Part shown: positions 16,796 to 24,742 of the stretch, in pieces | How the letters are laid out: every line of letters begins with the position of its first letter | Numbering within the stretch: the stretch's first letter is position 1 | Source: Cellulosilyticum sp. | GTDB lineage: Bacteria > Bacillota > Clostridia > Lachnospirales > Cellulosilyticaceae | Length of the DNA: 37,415 nt | Reading direction: 5' to 3' | Assembly: GCA_017421915.1 (NCBI GenBank) | Contig: JAFOHG010000086.1 | Location: 1 to 37,415, forward strand | Translations under genes and position numbers: made by a program | The notes under the pieces: generated by a model | Databases searched by the model: none | What the model saw: only the letters and a program-made list of their open reading frames with translations | Told to the model about the DNA's origin: nothing

Positions 16796-16864
16796 TAAAA
16801 AAATATAAATTTACAATAATATACAAGGTTGTAATTGTATTTTGGGATTTTTGCTTAATTTTTA

Positions 16865-16885
16865 AAAAGTTTTGTACAAACTTTT
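16865..16885 (+). promoter_or_regulatory. Inverted repeat upstream of the GH43 relic
   Basis: AAAAGTTT and AAACTTTT form 8-bp arms with a 5-base spacer. Inside is the perfect palindrome TTTGTACAAA (16871-16880). It lies 38 bases ahead of the relic's ATG and is probably the old operator or promoter site of that gene. Confidence 0.45.
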
Positions 16886-16922
16886 AATAAGTAAAAAATA
16901 ACACAAAAAAGGAGATTTTAAA

Positions 16923-17080
16923 ATGCGGACAGCAGACTGAGGTAATGGGCAATATAAAAATCCCATTGTTTATGCAGATTACTCAGGACTTCCTATTTTA
17001 CATTCTAAAGATTTAGTGAACGGGAAAGTAATAGTAAAGGTTTTGCAACATTTGAGTATATAGAAATTGAGGAAGCATAA
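16923..17080 (+). pseudogene. Relic of a GH43 glycoside hydrolase (beta-xylosidase type), internally deleted
   Basis: An intact ribosome site (AAAGGAG) and ATG 16923 open a frame MRTAD, then TGA at 16938 where GH43 proteins commonly have Trp, then GNGQYKNPIVYADYS joined directly to GLPILHSKDLVNGKVI. In GH43 enzymes NPxxYADYSDPDVIR and GLPILHSKDLVNWK are two separate N-terminal blade segments, so the residues between them have been deleted. In another frame the end reads GFATFEYIEIEEA and stops at 17080, which resembles the last beta strand of the same family. So the start and end of a roughly 500-residue gene remain with almost all of the middle gone. The family identification is from recalled motifs. 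Confidence 0.7.
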
Positions 17081-17095
17081 AATAAATCATAAGGT

Positions 17096-17131
17096 AAAAA
17101 AGGAGCGTTTTATAAAAGAGGGGCTCTTTTT
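17096..17131 (+). terminator. Weak terminator after the GH43 relic
   Basis: AAAAAGGAGC and GCTCTTTTT can pair with one bulged G, followed by T. It is probably the original terminator of the decayed gene. Confidence 0.4.
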
Positions 17132-17153
17132 ATATAGATTAGACTTATATTTT

Positions 17154-17181
17154 TTGAAGAATAGGTTGGATAAAGTATAGA
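17154..17181 (+). promoter_or_regulatory. Possible promoter of the 190-aa gene
   Basis: -35 TTGAAG (17154-17159), 16-base spacer, -10 TATAGA (17176-17181). Confidence 0.4.
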
Positions 17182-17204
17182 ACCAGATATGGAGGACTTA
17201 TAAG

Positions 17205-17777
17205 ATGTTTCGGGCAATTTGTATAAAAAGATGCGATGGATTTCAAAAGGGAGAAGTGGTTAAAGCTTGGCAGGGCTTTGGTAATATTTATTTTTTTAGA
17301 GGATTAAAATTTGGCTTGAACATGTCAATCAAGCGATTTGAAGAGCACTTTACAGTTTTTAGAAACTATTACATTGTAGAAAAAACACCAGTAAAAAGAA
17401 GATTTAGAAAACCAAAACAATCTTATTTGAGAATAGAGTTTAAAGACATCTCAGATAGGTTGCTTGTAGATTTATATAACTATATTTTTTCCTATTTAGA
17501 ATTAACCAAACAAATTAGTCCAGAGCTTATTCAAACGTTTAATTATAGTATTGTTTCTACCTTAGAAAAACTGGAATTTTTATATACAGTATTACCAGAA
17601 ACTAAGTATTTAGAAGCTATAAAAGATGCAGAACAAGTTTTTGCAGGCATTTATAAAACAGCAATTAGTATAGAATTAGAAACTTTACCAAAGATGGAAG
17701 ATTATAACCAACTTTTAGAGAATTTTAAGCAAGAGAATATGATAATAGGTTCATTTTTTGAACAACTTAATAAGTAG
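17205..17777 (+). CDS. Protein of unknown function, 190 aa
   Basis: I do not recognise this protein. ATG 17205 follows TGGAGG by 9 bases. Residues 1-60 form a basic, aromatic-rich beta-type region (CIKRCDGFQKGEVVKAWQGF, then YFFRGLKFGLNMS). A basic patch follows (VKRRFRKPKQ), and residues 80-190 are helical and acidic. There is no signal peptide or membrane helix. The basic patch could contact nucleic acid, but nothing proves it. It is flanked on both sides by gene relics and followed by a terminator hairpin at 17842-17874. Confidence 0.7.
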   Translation: MFRAICIKRCDGFQKGEVVKAWQGFGNIYFFRGLKFGLNMSIKRFEEHFTVFRNYYIVEKTPVKRRFRKPKQSYLRIEFKDISDRLLVDLYNYIFSYLELTKQISPELIQTFNYSIVSTLEKLEFLYTVLPETKYLEAIKDAEQVFAGIYKTAISIELETLPKMEDYNQLLENFKQENMIIGSFFEQLNK

Positions 17778-17841
17778 ACAAAAAATATTAACTTTGATAT
17801 AGATTAAAGTGAAGTATTGTATGCTTTCAAAAGTATTTAAG

Positions 17842-17874
17842 AGTCCAGGTAAGCAGATGCTTTCTGGACTTTTT
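17842..17874 (+). terminator. Terminator hairpin at the junction with the ABC-F relic
   Basis: AGTCCAG (17842-17848) pairs with CTGGACT (17864-17870), with an inner AAGC/GCTT stem and a T run. It probably ends the 190-aa gene's transcript. Confidence 0.65.
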
Positions 17875-18036
17875 GAATCCAGAGAAAATCTAGAAAAAGC
17901 ATTACAAAGTTTTAATGGGACTTTACTTTTTATTTCGCATGATAGATACTTTATTAATAAGTTAGCTGATAAGGTAAGTGAAGTTGAGGACTGTCAAATC
18001 ACTAACTATATAGGCACTTATGATGAATATAGATAA
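17875..18036 (+). pseudogene. Relic of an ABC-F ATPase C-terminal part
   Basis: The frame reads ESRENLEKALQSFNGTLLFI, then SHDRYFINKLADKV, then TNYIGTYDEYR and a stop at 18034. This matches the second nucleotide-binding domain of ABC-F proteins just after Walker B: LDIxSRExLExAL, the H-switch SHDRYFINK and YxGxYDxY. The Walker A, signature and Walker B parts are gone, and the upstream sequence is a terminator hairpin unrelated to ABC-F. No ribosome site or start codon fits. It is a leftover fragment, not a working gene. Confidence 0.8.
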
Positions 18037-18102
18037 AAGAAATTACAATTAATGTTATTAATGGAAGAATGGATAGAAATTCAAAAATAATAGGAGAATA
18101 AA

Positions 18103-18285
18103 ATGAATGAAATAATATGGAAAGATTGGACTTTTACAGAAGCAGTAGATTCACCGATCTTTGGGAAAATGAAAATTGAAGCAACAAGAGAAGAATTAGA
18201 AGAAGTATTTTATATTTATTGCGAAGAACTTACAGAAGAAGTTTGTAAAGAGCTTTACGATGAATATTTGTATATCTATGGTTAG
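18103..18285 (+). CDS. Small acidic protein of unknown function, 60 aa
   Basis: ATG 18103 follows ATAGGAG by 7 bases. The product is very acidic and aromatic (EELEEVFYIYCEELTEEVCK, then ELYDEYLYIYG) with two Cys. It has no membrane segment or signal peptide. The good ribosome site and compact form suggest a real gene, but it lies in a decayed patch and I recognise no family. Confidence 0.6.
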   Translation: MNEIIWKDWTFTEAVDSPIFGKMKIEATREELEEVFYIYCEELTEEVCKELYDEYLYIYG

Positions 18286-18311
18286 AGAAATAAATCAATA
18301 TAAATAACTAA

Positions 18312-18445
18312 AAAGAAAGGGTGTTGCACTAAGAGCATATCACTTATGAATATACAAGTTATTAGGCTTTAGGCTTAAATAAGTTTATTGGCTTAATGAT
18401 TGTATGAATATAAGTTGAAATGCTTAATGCGACACCTCTTTTTTA
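18312..18445. terminator. Long-range hairpin with T run between small gene and pepT
   Basis: GGTGTTGCA (18320-18328) plus the following CTAAG pairs with TTAATGCGACACC (to 18436), and the A/G-rich left flank pairs with TCTTTTTT (18437-18444). Some 80 bases lie between the arms. On the minus strand the same structure ends in TTTCTTTTT, so it can stop pepT transcripts as well. The large loop is unusual for a plain terminator. Confidence 0.5.
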
Positions 18446-18471
18446 TAGGCCCTAATCTAAGTAGGTATTTT

Positions 18472-19701
18472 TTATTCTTTAGTTGCAAGTGTACTGATTT
18501 CTATAATCGCTTTAGTTGCAAGTACCATGTGAGAAATCACAGCAAATTCATATTTACCATGACAGTTATAACCGCCTGTAAAGATATTTGGACAAGGTAA
18601 GCCCATGAAAGAGAGACGAGCACCATCTGTACCACCACGAATTGGGCTAAGAATAGGCTTAATGCCAACATTTTTAAATGCTTTTTGTGCTAAGTCCATA
18701 ACTTGAGGATGTTTGTCAATGACTTCTTTCATATTATAGTAGCTATCCTTGATTTCAAGCTCTATAGTACCTTCTCCGTATTTTTTATTAAGCACATGAA
18801 CAAGGCCTTGCATTGTTTGTTTGCGTTTTTCAAATTGATCTCTATTATGATCACGAATAATATAGTGAAGTGTTGAGTTTTCTACATCACCAGACATGTC
18901 ATGGAGGTGATAGAAACCTTCGTGTCCTGTTGTATGTTCAGGTACTTCTAAAGCAGGTAAAAGAGATTGATATTCGCAAGCAATAGATAAACTATTTTTC
19001 ATTTTTCCTTTAGCAGACCCTGGATGGACACTTACACCATGAATATGAAGGGTTGCTGAAGCAGCATTGAAGTTTTCGCATTGTAACTCGCCTAGTTCAC
19101 AACCATCAATAGTATAGGCAAAGTCAGCAGCAAATTTTTCAACGTTAAAGAAATCAACACCACGCCCAATTTCTTCATCTGGGGTAAACCCAACACGAAT
19201 GGTGCAATGTGGAATTTCAGGATGATTAATAAGGTATTCCATAGCTGTAAGAATTTCAGCAATACCTGCTTTATCATCAGCACCTAATACAGTTGTTCCA
19301 TCAGTTGTAATAAGAGATTCACCTACTAAATCACAAAGTACAGGAAATTGTTCAGGACGAAGTTTAATCCCCTTTTCCTCGTTAAGTATAATAGTACCAC
19401 CATTGTAATTTTGGATTAATTGAGGATTAACATGTTCGCCAGGATAATCAGGAACAGTATCCATGTGTGAAATAAAACCTATAATAGGAGTTTTTTTAGA
19501 AATATTACTAGGCAGCGTAGCTGTTACATAACCGTTTTCATCTAGAGTTACATCACTAAGTCCAAGTGATTTACATTCTTCTACTAATAACTTAGCAAAG
19601 TCTAGCTGAACAGAAGAACTAGGAAAACTTGTACTTTTATCATCAGACATTGTATTAATTTGAACATACTTTAAAAATCTTTTAATTAATGCTTGTTGCA
19701 T
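18472..19701 (-). CDS. pepT: Peptidase T (tripeptide aminopeptidase)
   Basis: A 409-aa M20 zinc metallopeptidase, the usual PepT length. It removes the N-terminal residue from tripeptides in the cytoplasm. Seen: the first zinc ligand in SHMDTVPDYPG, the bridging Asp in LGADDKAG, the catalytic Glu pair in TPDEEIGRG, the ligand Asp in TIDGCELGEL, and the last His in YNCHGKYEF. The lid domain runs over about residues 208-320. AGGAGG precedes ATG 19701. It is a single gene, divergent from the SPL radical SAM gene. Confidence 0.95.
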   Translation of the reverse strand: MQQALIKRFLKYVQINTMSDDKSTSFPSSSVQLDFAKLLVEECKSLGLSDVTLDENGYVTATLPSNISKKTPIIGFISHMDTVPDYPGEHVNPQLIQNYNGGTIILNEEKGIKLRPEQFPVLCDLVGESLITTDGTTVLGADDKAGIAEILTAMEYLINHPEIPHCTIRVGFTPDEEIGRGVDFFNVEKFAADFAYTIDGCELGELQCENFNAASATLHIHGVSVHPGSAKGKMKNSLSIACEYQSLLPALEVPEHTTGHEGFYHLHDMSGDVENSTLHYIIRDHNRDQFEKRKQTMQGLVHVLNKKYGEGTIELEIKDSYYNMKEVIDKHPQVMDLAQKAFKNVGIKPILSPIRGGTDGARLSFMGLPCPNIFTGGYNCHGKYEFAVISHMVLATKAIIEISTLATKE

Positions 19702-19968
19702 TGGAAGGCCTCCTACATTTGTTGATATATATAGTATAGACTGAAAATGGTAAAAATTATAGATATATTTTAATGGATTATAAAAGCTACTTATAGTCTA
19801 GTAAGTTAAGGGAATCATTTTTAAATGGAGTGAGTAAATAAGACAGCTTGATGTCAGATTATCTAGTTTATAATGGAGTTACAAAATAGATAATGTGTTA
19901 TAAAGTTAGTATAACCATTTTTATAAAATAATGAATGAAGAACAAGAAATATAGAAGAGGGAGTTAAG

Positions 19969-20853
19969 ATGGAATTTATACCAGCTAAAACGTTAGTTAC
20001 AAGAACAAAAGATTTATCATGGTTTGGGGCACGATATAACATGAATATTTATAAGGGATGTTCACATGGCTGTATTTACTGTGACAGTAGAAGTAACTGT
20101 TACCAGATTGAGGATTTTGGAACAATACGAGCCAAACAAGATGCTCTAGCTATTATTAGAAAACAGTTAAGAGGAAGAATTGGTGCAGGGGTCATTAGTA
20201 CAGGGGCGATGTCAGACCCTTATAATCCTTTAGAAAAAGAATATGAATTAACAAGAGAAGCACTTAAACTAATTGATAGATATCATTTTGGCGTAGCAAT
20301 AGCTACTAAAAGTGATTTAATTACAAGGGATATAGATTTATTAAGTAAAATTAATAAACATTCACCAACTATTGTAAAGATAACCATTACAGCTTGTAAT
20401 GATAAGCTAAGCAAAATAGTAGAGCCTGGTGTATGTCCTTCATCAAAACGATTTGAAGCATTAAAGAAAATATCCGAGGCAGGCATTTTTTGTGGCATAT
20501 TGATGATGCCAATTCTACCTTTTATAGAAGACAATGAAGAAAATATAGTAGGTATTGTAAGAAAAGCAGCAGAATGTGGAGTGAACTTTATTTACCCAGC
20601 TATAGGCATGACTATAAGAGAAGGGCAAAGAGAATACTTTTATCAAAAATTAGATGAAAAATTCCCGGGACTAAGAGAAAAGTATGAGAAAAAATTTAAC
20701 TTACGTTATCGATGCACAAGTGATAAAGTAAGAAAATTATGGCCAATTTTTGTGGCAGAGTGCAAGAGGTATGGTATACTTTATAACATGCCTGACATTA
20801 TTAAGGCGTATCAATCAGGATTTTGGCAGGAAGAACAACTCAGTTTATTTTAG
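19969..20853 (+). CDS. SPL-family radical SAM protein ending in a sliding-clamp motif
   Basis: A 294-aa radical SAM protein of the SplB-like COG1533 group. The 4Fe-4S cysteines are Cys31, Cys35 and Cys38 in GCSHGCIYCDSR, followed by the family segments STGAMSDPYNPLEKEYELTR, ATKSDLITRD and LMMPILPFIED. It is shorter than spore photoproduct lyase (about 340 aa), and the radical-transfer Cys of SplB is not evident, so it should not be called SplB. The last five residues are QLSLF, a consensus beta-sliding-clamp-binding peptide. That tail suggests work at DNA during replication or repair; the reaction is unknown. GAGGGAG precedes ATG 19969. Confidence 0.85.
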   Translation: MEFIPAKTLVTRTKDLSWFGARYNMNIYKGCSHGCIYCDSRSNCYQIEDFGTIRAKQDALAIIRKQLRGRIGAGVISTGAMSDPYNPLEKEYELTREALKLIDRYHFGVAIATKSDLITRDIDLLSKINKHSPTIVKITITACNDKLSKIVEPGVCPSSKRFEALKKISEAGIFCGILMMPILPFIEDNEENIVGIVRKAAECGVNFIYPAIGMTIREGQREYFYQKLDEKFPGLREKYEKKFNLRYRCTSDKVRKLWPIFVAECKRYGILYNMPDIIKAYQSGFWQEEQLSLF

Positions 20854-20866
20854 ATAAACATCATAT

Positions 20867-20894
20867 TTGTACAAGTCCTGTAATATAGTATAAG
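20867..20894 (+). promoter_or_regulatory. Promoter before the DUF4870-type gene
   Basis: -35 TTGTAC (20867-20872), 16-base spacer, -10 TATAAG (20889-20894), starting just after the radical SAM stop codon. Confidence 0.45.
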
Positions 20895-20948
20895 AGACAA
20901 CACAGATAATAAAGTGATAGGAGTAAAAAATAGATAAGGGGGAAACAA

Positions 20949-21317
20949 ATGGATTTAAATAAGATAACAGAAGTGTTTGAGGAGAAAGACAAGGAGGCAA
21001 ATAAAGTAGCAGCAATATTATCTTATATATGGATATTAGTGATTGTTACTTTAATTATTGCTCCAGATTCCAAGTATGCTAAATACCATGCTAATCAAGG
21101 ATTAAGTTTACTAATTTGTGAAGTGATTTATGGAATTGTAAAGAACATCTTAGGTGTTATATGTGGATTTATTCCTTTTATTGGTGGAATTATTATGGCA
21201 CTATATGGATTACTAGGTATTGTATTTTTTATTTTTAGACTTTTAGGGATTATAAATGTTATAAAAGGTGAGGCAAAGCCTTTACCTATTATAGGGAATA
21301 TTCAACTTATTAAATAA
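20949..21317 (+). CDS. DUF4870-type small membrane protein
   Basis: A 122-aa protein: an acidic N-terminus (residues 1-20), a membrane helix (about 22-40), the conserved SKYAKYHANQGLSLLI segment, then two more helices around GFIPFIGGIIMALYGLLGIV and a basic end. The pattern (helix, KYHANQ, two helices) is that of DUF4870/YtpI-like proteins of Firmicutes. The function is unknown. AGGGGGAA precedes the ATG. It has its own terminator. Confidence 0.8.
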   Translation: MDLNKITEVFEEKDKEANKVAAILSYIWILVIVTLIIAPDSKYAKYHANQGLSLLICEVIYGIVKNILGVICGFIPFIGGIIMALYGLLGIVFFIFRLLGIINVIKGEAKPLPIIGNIQLIK

Positions 21318-21318
21318 G

Positions 21319-21363
21319 AAAAAGGGAGCATCTTGCATTTAAAGTGCAAAATGCTCCCTTTTT
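21319..21363 (+). terminator. Terminator after the DUF4870-type gene
   Basis: AAAAAGGGAGCAT pairs with ATGCTCCCTTTTT, with an inner TTGCA/TGCAA stem and T run. Confidence 0.9.
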
Positions 21364-21396
21364 AGATGATAAAAATAAGCTCTATAGGGGTTTAAA

Positions 21397-21426
21397 TTGT
21401 ACAAATAACTGTTAATACTTTATAAT
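21397..21426 (+). promoter_or_regulatory. Probable promoter of the secreted protein gene
   Basis: -10 TATAAT (21421-21426), 18 bases after a weak -35 TTGTAC (21397-21402). Confidence 0.42.
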
Positions 21427-21477
21427 ATCTACAGTGTATTAAGTTAATAAAAAATAAAATGTAACGGAGAATTTTAA

Positions 21478-23529
21478 ATGAAATATGCAGCAAAATATTT
21501 ATTAATTTTAGGAATTTTGGGTATGAGCCACTCCAGTATTTTAGGACAAGAAACACAAGTAGCACCGATTATGAATACAGCCCAATTTAATTTATCAGAT
21601 AGTCGTGTCATGATTAATAATCAGCTTCTAGAAGAAAAGATAACAGTTGAAGAGGCTGATGGAACATACTATGTTCAAGCAAGAGTATTAGCTGAAAAAA
21701 TATTAAAAGGCAGTATTTCTACAGAAGAAAATAATGAGGTATTACGTATTAGAAGACAAGATGTATTAATTTTTATTGAAAATGGCTCAAGTGTTGCAGA
21801 TGTAAATGGAGAAACAATCACACTAAGCCATAAGGTTTACAGCCAAGATGGACATTATAGAATTTCCATTGAAGATTTAAAAACTTTATTTGATATAGAA
21901 ACAAGTTATGATGAAAATACTCAGGTTTTAACAGTAGTAGGGGAAGATAGACGCCATAATGATAAACCAGAAGCAAGATTTTATTTTTTATATAAAGATT
22001 ATATGGAAGGCGAAGAAGTAACAGCTATTAATATAAGTCGTGATCCTAATCAAGATGAAATAGTAAATGTAAAATGGTCTGTAGGTACAGAAAATCCAGT
22101 TATTGGAGATACACTTTCTAGTATTTTTAATAAGCCTAAAGCAGGTACTTATGTTATTGGGTTACAAGTACAAGATGAACGTGGCTTATGGAGTGATTGG
22201 ACTTATGAAACCATTAAAATTAAAGAAAATAAAGCACCTGTTATAAAAACACTTACTACAGATAAGGAAGTTTATGCACCAGGGGAAACTATTACTTTTG
22301 ACTATACATATGACAATGAAGAAGGCGAAGCTATTACAAATGAAAAATGGATGTATCGTAAGAGTACTCAAGATAGTAAGTTAGCTGTATTAGGAAAGCC
22401 AAATGCATTTTTTACAGAAGGCGAGTATATTGTTACGCTTCAAATAGATGATGCAAAAGGTAAACGTAGTAAAGTGATGGAAAAGACTGTACAGGTAAAA
22501 GGTGAAGCGGTAAGAAGTGAGTTCGACTATGTTTTTAATGAGGGTAAAATAGGAGATCGTATTGATAACTTTAGTGATTATAACTACCGTCAATATAAAG
22601 ATGCACCTATTGCAGAAGAAAGTATAGTAGAAGGAACACTCATTATGAGTGATTCACCAGAAAATGTTAAAGATTTAGGTGTACTTTATGAAGGAACAAT
22701 ACAAGGAAAGGGTAGAGTTTTAATTCATCATTTAAATAAGATTGACAAAAACTTAGTACCAGACCAGAAGCAAAAATTAGCAGTAGCTATCAGTAATGAT
22801 GGAGAAGAAGAAGTTACACTGACTTTAAGCAATGAAGCAATGAAAGGACCAGCAACAGATATTACAAGAGTGGGGCAAAAAGTAGTGTATGACTATCTTA
22901 CAGGAACTCCAGAAAGAAAGATTACACTAAAGCCAGGAGAAAAACAATGGATTTATACACAAAACTGGCAAGCTCATCATTGTATTTCAGGAATGTTTGA
23001 TGTAGAAACAGAAGGAGAAGTACGCTTTATTGTAGCGGCATTAACACAAGATGCAGAATTAGAAAAAATAGATGATTTAAAAAGATTACCAGCAGATGGT
23101 GTCCATATGAGTGGTACTTTTGATATGATTGGTAAAAAATATACATTACACTTAGATGGCAAAGAGCCAACAAAGCTTCTTCTAGGAGATAAAGGGAGTT
23201 TGGAATGGGCACAAGGCACAGATATTAGAACCAATACTCCAATAGAGAATAAGGGAAACTTTGGAATTAGTTATTATGTGACTATTACAGCTGAAGAAGA
23301 TATGGGGATTTTCCTTAATTCAAGAGGATCAGGTATTCAAGGTGCCATTAAGTGGGAAGATGGAAAAGTGTATAATGTGCCATCACAAGGAATGCTTGCT
23401 CAACTTACAACAAGAGCAGCAAGTATAGGAACAATAAAAAAAGGTGAAACAAAAACGTTTGAATATATCTTACCAAATGGGTCATCTGCACCAGTCCTAA
23501 TTGGGTTTGTACCAAGTAGTAAGTTCTAG
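21478..23529 (+). CDS. Secreted protein with copper-amine-oxidase-N-like and PKD-like domains
   Basis: A 683-aa exported protein. Residues 1-24 are a signal peptide (basic start, hydrophobic core, SILGQE cleavage region, no lipobox Cys). Residues about 35-160 resemble the copper amine oxidase N-terminal-like fold used by many clostridial surface proteins (VMINNQLLEEKITVEEADGT and YYVQARVLAE). Two beta-sandwich segments that look PKD-like follow: KAGTYVIGLQVQDERGLWSD and FTEGEYIVTLQIDDAKGKRS. The last 330 residues are an unrecognised beta-rich domain. There is no sortase signal, S-layer repeat or membrane anchor. It may bind cell-wall or extracellular polymer; no catalytic motif is visible. 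ACGGAG precedes ATG 21478. Confidence 0.8.
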   Translation: MKYAAKYLLILGILGMSHSSILGQETQVAPIMNTAQFNLSDSRVMINNQLLEEKITVEEADGTYYVQARVLAEKILKGSISTEENNEVLRIRRQDVLIFIENGSSVADVNGETITLSHKVYSQDGHYRISIEDLKTLFDIETSYDENTQVLTVVGEDRRHNDKPEARFYFLYKDYMEGEEVTAINISRDPNQDEIVNVKWSVGTENPVIGDTLSSIFNKPKAGTYVIGLQVQDERGLWSDWTYETIKIKENKAPVIKTLTTDKEVYAPGETITFDYTYDNEEGEAITNEKWMYRKSTQDSKLAVLGKPNAFFTEGEYIVTLQIDDAKGKRSKVMEKTVQVKGEAVRSEFDYVFNEGKIGDRIDNFSDYNYRQYKDAPIAEESIVEGTLIMSDSPENVKDLGVLYEGTIQGKGRVLIHHLNKIDKNLVPDQKQKLAVAISNDGEEEVTLTLSNEAMKGPATDITRVGQKVVYDYLTGTPERKITLKPGEKQWIYTQNWQAHHCISGMFDVETEGEVRFIVAALTQDAELEKIDDLKRLPADGVHMSGTFDMIGKKYTLHLDGKEPTKLLLGDKGSLEWAQGTDIRTNTPIENKGNFGISYYVTITAEEDMGIFLNSRGSGIQGAIKWEDGKVYNVPSQGMLAQLTTRAASIGTIKKGETKTFEYILPNGSSAPVLIGFVPSSKF

Positions 23530-23535
23530 TATTCC

Positions 23536-23564
23536 TTGCCAAGTGATTTAAACAAGCATACAAT
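23536..23564 (+). promoter_or_regulatory. Promoter of the gpsA-like gene
   Basis: -35 TTGCCA (23536-23541), 17-base spacer, -10 TACAAT (23559-23564); each box matches five of six consensus positions. Confidence 0.65.
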
Positions 23565-23599
23565 AAATTGTAAATATTAGAAAGTATAAGGAGTAAGAT

Positions 23600-24556
23600 A
23601 TGAAGATTTCGGTTATTGGATGTGGACGCTGGGGAACCTTTATTACCTGGTATTTAGATCATATAGGGCATAATGTTAGTTTATATGGACGTGAGAGTTC
23701 TAAACATATGAAGCAGCTTATTAAAGAGAGAAGAAATGATTTATTAGAGCTTAAGGAGAGTATTTTATTAACCCATTCATTAGAAGAAATAAAAACATCA
23801 GAAGTTATTGTGATTTCTATTAATGCACAAGGTTTACAAAAACTTATGGAAGAACTCAATCATCTAAATCTTGAAAATAAAATTTTTGTACTATGTATGA
23901 AAGGAATAGAGATTTCTACAGGTAGAAGATTGACACAAATCGTAAAACAAAATACGCATGAAAGTAATAAAATTGCTGTATGGTTAGGGCCAGGACATGT
24001 ACAAGAATTTTATAACGGGATTCCAAATTGTATGGTTATTGACAGTGAGGATAATCATACAAAAGAGTATTTAATAGAACAGTTTTCTAGTAAGCTTATT
24101 CGTTTTTACTATGGACAAGATTTGATAGGCAATGAAATAGGAGCAGCAGCAAAGAATGTTATTGGTATTGCAGCAGGTATGCTAGATGGTCTTAATTTAT
24201 CTACTTTGAAAGGTGCTTTAATGTCTAGAGGTACCAGAGAAGTTGCTAGACTTATAAAAGCTATGGGTGGTAATGAGTTATCTGCTTATGGATTATGCCA
24301 CTTAGGCGATTATGAAGCAACAGTTTTTTCTAAGTTTAGTCACAACCGAAAGTTTGGAGAAAGCTTTGTAAAAGGAGAAAACTATGGAGATTTAGCAGAA
24401 GGTTATTATACAGTAAAAGCCTTAGTAGAACTTCAAGAACAGTATCATATTGAGCTTCCAATATGCCAGGCAGTTTATGATGTTCTTTATAAAGAGGTTG
24501 ATATAAGACAAACTCTAGAGAATTTATTTTCAAGAACATTAAAAGCGGAATTTTAA
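23600..24556 (+). CDS. NAD(P)-dependent glycerol-3-phosphate dehydrogenase-like protein
   Basis: A 318-aa GpsA-like dehydrogenase. The Rossmann start is KISVIGCGRWGTF (GxGxWG), the catalytic Lys is in EIGAAAKNVIGIAAGMLDG, and the Arg of the substrate site is in the SHNRKFGE context. GpsA reduces dihydroxyacetone phosphate to sn-glycerol-3-phosphate for lipid synthesis. It is diverged: the usual GNxxxGLAxRG region is reduced and the N-terminal half lacks the common PSxxFAxEV segment (here LGPGHVQEFYNGIP). It may be a second, specialised copy. AAGGAG precedes ATG 23600. A terminator follows, so it is monocistronic. Confidence 0.82.
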   Translation: MKISVIGCGRWGTFITWYLDHIGHNVSLYGRESSKHMKQLIKERRNDLLELKESILLTHSLEEIKTSEVIVISINAQGLQKLMEELNHLNLENKIFVLCMKGIEISTGRRLTQIVKQNTHESNKIAVWLGPGHVQEFYNGIPNCMVIDSEDNHTKEYLIEQFSSKLIRFYYGQDLIGNEIGAAAKNVIGIAAGMLDGLNLSTLKGALMSRGTREVARLIKAMGGNELSAYGLCHLGDYEATVFSKFSHNRKFGESFVKGENYGDLAEGYYTVKALVELQEQYHIELPICQAVYDVLYKEVDIRQTLENLFSRTLKAEF

Positions 24557-24562
24557 ATATAG

Positions 24563-24598
24563 AAAATAGCCGGTTCATTTTTGAGTCGGCTATTTTTT
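24563..24598 (+). terminator. Terminator after the gpsA-like gene
   Basis: AAAATAGCCG (24563-24572) pairs with CGGCTATTTT (from 24587), followed by T. Confidence 0.88.
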
Positions 24599-24668
24599 AT
24601 TAGAGAGTGGTTATACCTTCTGTTTGAGAAAGATAAATACCTTTTTGCTTGTTTTTGAAATAGAAAGG

Positions 24669-24696
24669 TTGTAAAATAAAGGAAATGTGTTAGAAT
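24669..24696 (+). promoter_or_regulatory. Promoter of glgA
   Basis: -35 TTGTAA (24669-24674), 16-base spacer, -10 TAGAAT (24691-24696), about 45 bases before the ATG. Confidence 0.5.
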
Positions 24697-24742
24697 ATAC
24701 TTAATAATCAAAAAATAAAACTAAAAACTAAAGGAGAAAGCG

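Noticed and set aside
18400..18600. 66-codon plus-strand frame over the end of pepT
   Set aside because: It crosses the long hairpin and is antisense to the well-supported pepT reading frame.
19969..20853. Calling the radical SAM protein spore photoproduct lyase
   Set aside because: It is shorter than SplB, and I do not find the SplB radical-transfer cysteine context. Only the family level is safe.
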